Assembly (NCBI GenBank): GCA_019636735.1
Contig: JAHBWY010000009.1
Span: 1 to 64,000 of the forward strand
DNA from: Phycisphaeraceae bacterium
GTDB taxonomy: Bacteria > Planctomycetota > Phycisphaerae > Phycisphaerales > SM1A02
DNA: 64,000 nucleotides
Direction of reading: 5' to 3'
A program made the translations under genes and the position numbers. The notes under the pieces are model-generated. The model was not told where the DNA came from and searched no databases. It saw only the letters and a list, made by a program, of their open reading frames with translations. This document shows, piece by piece, positions 60,216-64,000 of this stretch (positions within the stretch are counted from its first letter, which is position 1; every line of letters starts with the position of its first letter).

Positions 60216-61237
60216 TGGAACGAACAATCTACTGCCCCAACTGCGAGTGCGACCGCCTCTTTCGCCCGGAGGAACGCGACGAGCGATTTGATGTTCGAGG
60301 TGAGGACGTCTCGCTCAAGGTTCCCGTCTGGGTCTGCGCCGAGTGTGGCGAGTCCGTCGTCGATGCCGCCTTCGGCGATCCGGTCGAGCGCGCGATGGAT
60401 GCCCATCGAGAGAAGCGCGGCCTGCTGTCGTCGGCGGAGATTCGTCGCATACGCGAACAGTGGAGCTTGAGCCAGGTGGCATTCGCCACGCTGCTCGGAA
60501 TGAGCCCAGCAACGATTAATCGCTACGAGCAAGGCTCGCTGCAGCAGGAGAAGGAGGATGAGCTGCTGCGCGCCTGCGACAGCCCCGACCGCATGCGCGA
60601 CCTCCTCAGACGCCGAGGGCACCTGCTTTCGGAGCGCCAGCGTATCGCAGCGGAGGCGAAGCTCGGACCAGTTGCGGCAAGCGGTGTTGCGTATTGGGAA
60701 ACAGGCTTCTACGAATCGATGCCGGTTGAGGTGTCCAAGCGAAGTGGATTCCGCCAGTTCGATTTCGATCGATACGCCGCAGTGGTGGCGTGGCTCTGCA
60801 AGAACGTTCAACTCGTCACGCAGACAAAGCTTTACAAGCTCCTCTTCTACGCGGATTTCATCTGCTTTCGTGCGTCGTCGCGATCGCTCACGGGTGCCGT
60901 GTATCGGCGAATGCCGTACGGCCCGGTGCCCGTGGGATTCAGCGGACTGCGTGCGCAGCTCGAAGCCGACGATGTTGTGGTCGTCAGCGAGATGGCGTTC
61001 CAGAACGGGAACACGGGCGAGGTCTTCCGCCCTGGCGCGCGAGCAGAGGAGTCCCTCGGTGTGCTGACTGACGACGACATGCGTGTGCTGAAGTTCGTCC
61101 GCGATGCTCTCGGTGCTATGACGCCGTCAGACATCAGCGACAAGTCGCACGAAGAGTCGGCGTGGAAGGACACCCTTCCAAAGGATGTGATCAGCTACGA
61201 GAAGGCGATGGAGTTGTCGCTTTCGCTCACCAAGTGA
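60212..61237 (+). CDS. Antitoxin: zinc finger, HTH and SocA/Panacea domain
   Basis: A 341-aa protein in three parts: a zinc module with Cys pairs at 8/11 and 42/45 (YCPNCECDR, VCAECGESVVD), an XRE/MqsA-type HTH (about 75-125, LSQVAFATLLGMSPATINRY), and a SocA/Panacea (DUF4065, GepA) domain (about 190-335, TKLYKLLFYADFICFRASSR, GPVPVGFSGLRAQLEADDVV). The Panacea domain holds many different toxins in check. AGGAG 8 nt before the first ATG; a second ATG follows immediately. Confidence 0.88.
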   Translation: MMERTIYCPNCECDRLFRPEERDERFDVRGEDVSLKVPVWVCAECGESVVDAAFGDPVERAMDAHREKRGLLSSAEIRRIREQWSLSQVAFATLLGMSPATINRYEQGSLQQEKEDELLRACDSPDRMRDLLRRRGHLLSERQRIAAEAKLGPVAASGVAYWETGFYESMPVEVSKRSGFRQFDFDRYAAVVAWLCKNVQLVTQTKLYKLLFYADFICFRASSRSLTGAVYRRMPYGPVPVGFSGLRAQLEADDVVVVSEMAFQNGNTGEVFRPGARAEESLGVLTDDDMRVLKFVRDALGAMTPSDISDKSHEESAWKDTLPKDVISYEKAMELSLSLTK

Positions 61238-61250
61238 ACGGAGTCCAGCA

Positions 61251-61487
61251 ATGGCAAAGAAGAGTAACACGCATCACGTGACCTACGACAAGAAGGCTGA
61301 TGACTGGAAAGTCACACGCGGAGGTGCCGATCGTGCGGCGGGCCGGTTCGACACCAAGCAGCAGGCGGTCGACGCGGCGCGCGAGATCAGCCGCAACCAG
61401 AAAACTGAGCTGAAGATTCACAACAAGGATGGCAAGATCGCTCAGTCCGACAGCCACGGCAATGATCCTCATCCGCCGAAGGGCTGA
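61251..61487 (+). CDS. DUF2188-like small protein
   Basis: A 78-aa protein: HHVTYDKKADDWKVTRGGAD, RFDTKQQAVDAAREISRNQK, ELKIHNKDGKIAQSDSHGND, the DUF2188 pattern. GGAG 7 nt before the ATG. It is 13 bp downstream of the antitoxin gene and probably co-transcribed. Its stop overlaps the converging HTH gene by 19 nt. Confidence 0.85.
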   Translation: MAKKSNTHHVTYDKKADDWKVTRGGADRAAGRFDTKQQAVDAAREISRNQKTELKIHNKDGKIAQSDSHGNDPHPPKG

Positions 61488-61897
61488 TTGCCGAGAACGC
61501 TACGGCACGCCGCCCGCTGCTTCCGCCAGTCGGGTATCGCCGCGATCGGCCGCAGTTCCCGTTCGGTGATAGGGTCGCGGCCAGACTCGACCCGGGGCAG
61601 GGCGAGGATCGCCTCCTGAATGTCGGGGGCTAGGTGCAGCAGATTCATGATCTGCGTGACGCGGGCGCGCGTCACCTGCCCGAGCCGCGCGATCTCGGCG
61701 AGGTCCTTCACCTCGCCGTCGCGGATCAGGTGCTCGAACCGGATCGCCAGCGCCATGAGCCGCGTCACCCGCGGCATCCGGCCGGGCATCGGCGCGGGCG
61801 ACTCGGGACGCTCGCCGACGACCGCGCGCTTTCGGCCTCGACGGCTGGTGTTGAAGTGCACCTTGAACTCGATGCGCGGCTCGGCTCCGTCGATCAC
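61469..61897 (-). CDS. HTH partner of the serine recombinase
   Basis: A 142-aa basic protein with a ParB/KorB-like HTH (KDLAEIARLGQVTRARVTQI, LLHLAPDIQEAILALPRVES). Genes of this type commonly follow large serine recombinases and may be directionality or regulatory factors (inference). It overlaps the recombinase stop by 4 nt. Confidence 0.75.
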   Translation of the reverse strand: MIDGAEPRIEFKVHFNTSRRGRKRAVVGERPESPAPMPGRMPRVTRLMALAIRFEHLIRDGEVKDLAEIARLGQVTRARVTQIMNLLHLAPDIQEAILALPRVESGRDPITERELRPIAAIPDWRKQRAACRSVLGNQPFGG

Positions 61898-63495
61898 GCG
61901 GCGACCTCCTCTTCGTCAGGCGCCCCGACCTCGCTGGCCAAGCCGCGCAGGCCGCTCGGGTGGAACGTCACGCCCACCATCCCGGTGACGCCGTCGTAGT
62001 CGACGCGCTTGACCAACAGCCGGACGACGCGGGCCTGCTCCTTCGGCGAGAGCGTCTCCCACACCGGATCGAACGCGGAGAGCGAACGGGCGACCTCGCG
62101 CTCGTCGACGATCTCGCGCCCGAGCGTCATCGCCCGCTCGCGCAGCTCCGTCATCCGCTGCTCGCCTGATCGGATGCGATCGTTGAGCTCGCCCAGGCGC
62201 GATGATGCGACCGTGCTTGCTCCCGCCTCCGCGGCCAACTCGCGGAGCTCTCGTTCGTACCGCCGAAGCTCGCGCTCGACCGTCCGTTTTTCGCCCTCGA
62301 TCGTGGCGATTGCCTCGGTTGCCTGCTTCCTCGCGTGCTTCAGCGTCGCGGTGATGAGCGTCGGGTCGCGACCGATCGCCCGGATCTGCTCGACAACGAG
62401 CCGCTCGAGCTCCGCAGCCGGAACCGACTTGGACGGGCAGGTGTGCCAGCCGCGCTTCTGCGCGTTGAGGCAGACGTAGTAGCGGTACTGGATGGAGCCG
62501 TTGCCGTTCCCATCGCGCCGGGTCGAATAGGTGTGACCCATCGAGCAGCCGCACGGCGTACACCGCAGCAGCCCCTTGAGGAGCGCGCCGTACTTGTTTC
62601 GCACCGCGGCTCCGCCCGTTCGGCCGTTGCGGACCAGCAGGCGTTGCGTGCGCTCGAAGAGGTCGGCATCGACGATCGCCGCGTGCTCGCCCTCGTGGAC
62701 CTCGCTCTTGTACCGCACCTTACCGAGGTAGACGACGTTCGTTAGCAGCTTGAAGAGGCTCGCCTTGTCGAACGCCTTCCCGCCGCGCTCCGCGCCCTTG
62801 CGGGTGGTCCAGCGCTTGTTGACCCACCCGCGCTCGTCGATCGCCTTCACCGTCGGGATCAGCGCCTGGTGCTCGAGGTAGAGCGCGAAGATCTCGCGGA
62901 CGCGCGAAGCCTCGTCCTCGTTGACGATGAGCCGGAAGCCGCGGGGATCGACGTCGTAGCCGAGGATCGGATGGCCGCCCGCCCACTTCCCCTTGCGCCG
63001 CGTCGCTGCGATCTTGTCGCGGGTGCGCTCGGAGATGATCTCGCGCTCGAACTGGGCGAAGGAGAGCAGGACGTTGAGGACGAGCCGCCCCATCGACGAC
63101 GCGGTGTTGAACTGCTGCGTGACGGAGACGAACGACACCTTGCGGCGCTCGAACGTCTCCATCATGCGGGCGAAGTCGAGCAGCGACCGGCTGAGGCGAT
63201 CGACCTTGTAGACGACGACGCAGTCGACCTTGCCCGACTCGATGTCGGCCATCAGGCGTCTGAGCGCCGGTCGCTCCATGTTGCCGCCCGTGAAGCCGCC
63301 GTCGTCGTAGCGATCGGGCAGGCATACCCAGCCTTCGCCCGCCTGGCTCGCGATGTAGTTCTCGCCGCTCTCGCGCTGGGCGTCGAGCGAATTGAACTCC
63401 TGCTCGAGGCCCTCCTCGCTCGACTTGCGGGTGTAGATGGCGCAGCGGACCGTCGCGGCGGAGGCGCGGGCCGGGGCCAGCCGGGATCGGCTCAT
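61894..63495 (-). CDS. Large serine recombinase (integrase)
   Basis: A 533-aa recombinase. The N-terminal resolvase domain has YTRKS with catalytic Ser25 and VVYKVDRLSRS (about 93-103). The recombinase domain follows, then a zinc ribbon (LLRCTPCGCSMGH ... VCLNAQKRGWHTC) and a long coiled coil with an Arg/Glu-rich helix (about 390-470). This is the layout of phage integrases that act on attP x attB. The ATG at 63,495 overlaps the DUF2924 stop by 4 nt. Confidence 0.95.
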   Translation of the reverse strand: MSRSRLAPARASAATVRCAIYTRKSSEEGLEQEFNSLDAQRESGENYIASQAGEGWVCLPDRYDDGGFTGGNMERPALRRLMADIESGKVDCVVVYKVDRLSRSLLDFARMMETFERRKVSFVSVTQQFNTASSMGRLVLNVLLSFAQFEREIISERTRDKIAATRRKGKWAGGHPILGYDVDPRGFRLIVNEDEASRVREIFALYLEHQALIPTVKAIDERGWVNKRWTTRKGAERGGKAFDKASLFKLLTNVVYLGKVRYKSEVHEGEHAAIVDADLFERTQRLLVRNGRTGGAAVRNKYGALLKGLLRCTPCGCSMGHTYSTRRDGNGNGSIQYRYYVCLNAQKRGWHTCPSKSVPAAELERLVVEQIRAIGRDPTLITATLKHARKQATEAIATIEGEKRTVERELRRYERELRELAAEAGASTVASSRLGELNDRIRSGEQRMTELRERAMTLGREIVDEREVARSLSAFDPVWETLSPKEQARVVRLLVKRVDYDGVTGMVGVTFHPSGLRGLASEVGAPDEEEVAA

Positions 63496-64000
63496 CGGGT
63501 GGCCTCCTCGCACCGCGGCTTCTCAAGCCCGAAGAAGAGGTAGCCGTTCCAATGCGCGCCGGTCACCGCCTGGGCGACGGCCGAGAGCGAGCGATAGATC
63601 GTGCCCTCGTAGTCGAAGCCCTTCGGCAGCACACGCACGCGGATGGTCCGGCCTCGGTACTGGCGGGTGAGCAAGGCTCCGGGCATCGGGAGCCGACCGT
63701 CGCTGGCGACCGAGATCGCCGTGGTCGCGCTTGCGGGGGTCTGCGCTGCGAGGAGCGCCGGGCCGGGCGGCCGCGCGGGGCCGGGTGCCCGCATCCGCAG
63801 GTCGGCGTCGTCGGCGATCTCCATCGCCCGCTCGCGAAGCCGCTGCGCCCGCTCCGCGAGATCGCCCTCGGTGTTGGCCTGCACCCGCCACGCGATCCGC
63901 CGCACGAGGTACGCCTTGTGACACGAGCGCGTCTCCTCGCCGAAGACCTCGGCGTAGCGCCGCCGCAGTTCGGTCACCGTCATGCGCTCGAGCTCGCTCA
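63492..64000 (-). CDS. DUF2924 family protein (start outside the window)
   Basis: At least 163 residues: VTELRRRYAEVFGEETRSCH, KAYLVRRIAWRVQANTEGDL, and TRQYRGRTIRVRVLPKGFDY with NGYLFFGLEK, the DUF2924 pattern that accompanies large serine recombinases. The frame stays open to the window edge (SELER before the first visible Met), and family members usually begin earlier, so the real start is probably off the window. Confidence 0.85.
   Translation of the reverse strand, partial: SELERMTVTELRRRYAEVFGEETRSCHKAYLVRRIAWRVQANTEGDLAERAQRLRERAMEIADDADLRMRAPGPARPPGPALLAAQTPASATTAISVASDGRLPMPGALLTRQYRGRTIRVRVLPKGFDYEGTIYRSLSAVAQAVTGAHWNGYLFFGLEKPRCEEATR

Larger units (their letters stand above)
23969..64000. 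mobile_element. Siphovirus-like prophage (right end outside the window)
   Basis: A nearly gap-free phage gene order: serine recombinase module, regulators, recombination and replication genes, terminase, portal, protease-capsid, connector, tail tube, tail chaperone, tape measure and distal tail genes. A tape measure with no sheath or contractile baseplate genes indicates a siphovirus morphology. The left boundary is placed after the last phage gene; no attachment-site repeat could be identified, and the right end is not seen. No endolysin was recognised. The plus-strand genes at 45.6-47.5 kb and 59.8-61.5 kb look like accessory islands within it. Confidence 0.85.

Overview
The window is GC-rich bacterial DNA in three blocks. 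The best guess for the host is a planctomycete, possibly Phycisphaerae-like. This is an inference from a dockerin/EF-hand loop of planctomycete style (GDLNLDGTVDAADLG), the WCxEHxxPESxCxxC motif on metal-efflux proteins, and phage gene families common in that phylum. No rRNA or tRNA gene is present to confirm it.

Block 1 (1-12,633) is heavy-metal homeostasis. A plus-strand unit holds the end of a CsoR-family repressor, a tiny Cys-rich membrane protein and a Cu(I) P1B-ATPase (copA). It meets tail-to-tail a minus-strand operon reading Cys-rich secreted protein > CzcC-like outer-membrane factor > CzcB-like adaptor > CzcA/CusA-type RND pump > two small metal-binding lipoproteins > Zn/Cd/Pb P1B-ATPase. 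Together they would move metal from cytoplasm to periplasm (ATPases) and from periplasm to outside (RND tripartite pump), with small Cys/His proteins as probable metal carriers or sensors. A 641-bp gap (12,634-13,274) with a strong hairpin separates this from block 2.

Block 2 (13,275-23,890) is a tightly coupled minus-strand operon: HTH regulator > DUF499 ATPase > short PglZ-like protein > DUF1156 DNA methyltransferase > unrecognised 173-aa protein > SNF2-type helicase. This is the enzyme set of a BREX type 3-like phage-defence system. I see no BrxA, BrxB, BrxF or BrxL, and the PglZ is short and there is an extra small protein.

Block 3 (23,969 to the right edge) is an almost complete siphovirus-like prophage, nearly all on the minus strand. 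From right to left it has: integration module (DUF2924, large serine recombinase, small HTH partner); a DUF2188 protein and a SocA/Panacea-type toxin-antitoxin pair on the plus strand; an unrecognised two-gene operon; a sigma-like factor; recombination and replication genes (PD-(D/E)XK exonuclease, Sak4-like ATPase, DUF669, RusA, SF2 helicase with an SSB-like tail, HNH-like protein, PrimPol-helicase); a 590-bp repeat-rich candidate origin; a ParB-methyltransferase; a plus-strand island of small genes; terminase; a five-gene cargo cassette; gpW-like protein, portal, protease-capsid fusion, decoration and connector proteins, tail tube, frameshifted tail chaperone, tape measure, distal tail genes and finally a Hint/intein-like protein.

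The most interesting items are: the five-gene cassette at 38,846-42,129 (ACP-like, XRE, ImmA/IrrE protease, thymidylate-synthase-like, MazG-like), in which every gene overlaps the next by 4 nt and which has its own promoter-operator inside the virion gene cluster; the reduced BREX-3-like operon; the complete-looking intein/BIL element in the last phage gene; the iteron-like 13-mers with a long hairpin beside the PrimPol gene; and the unrecognised gene pair at 57,513-59,691.
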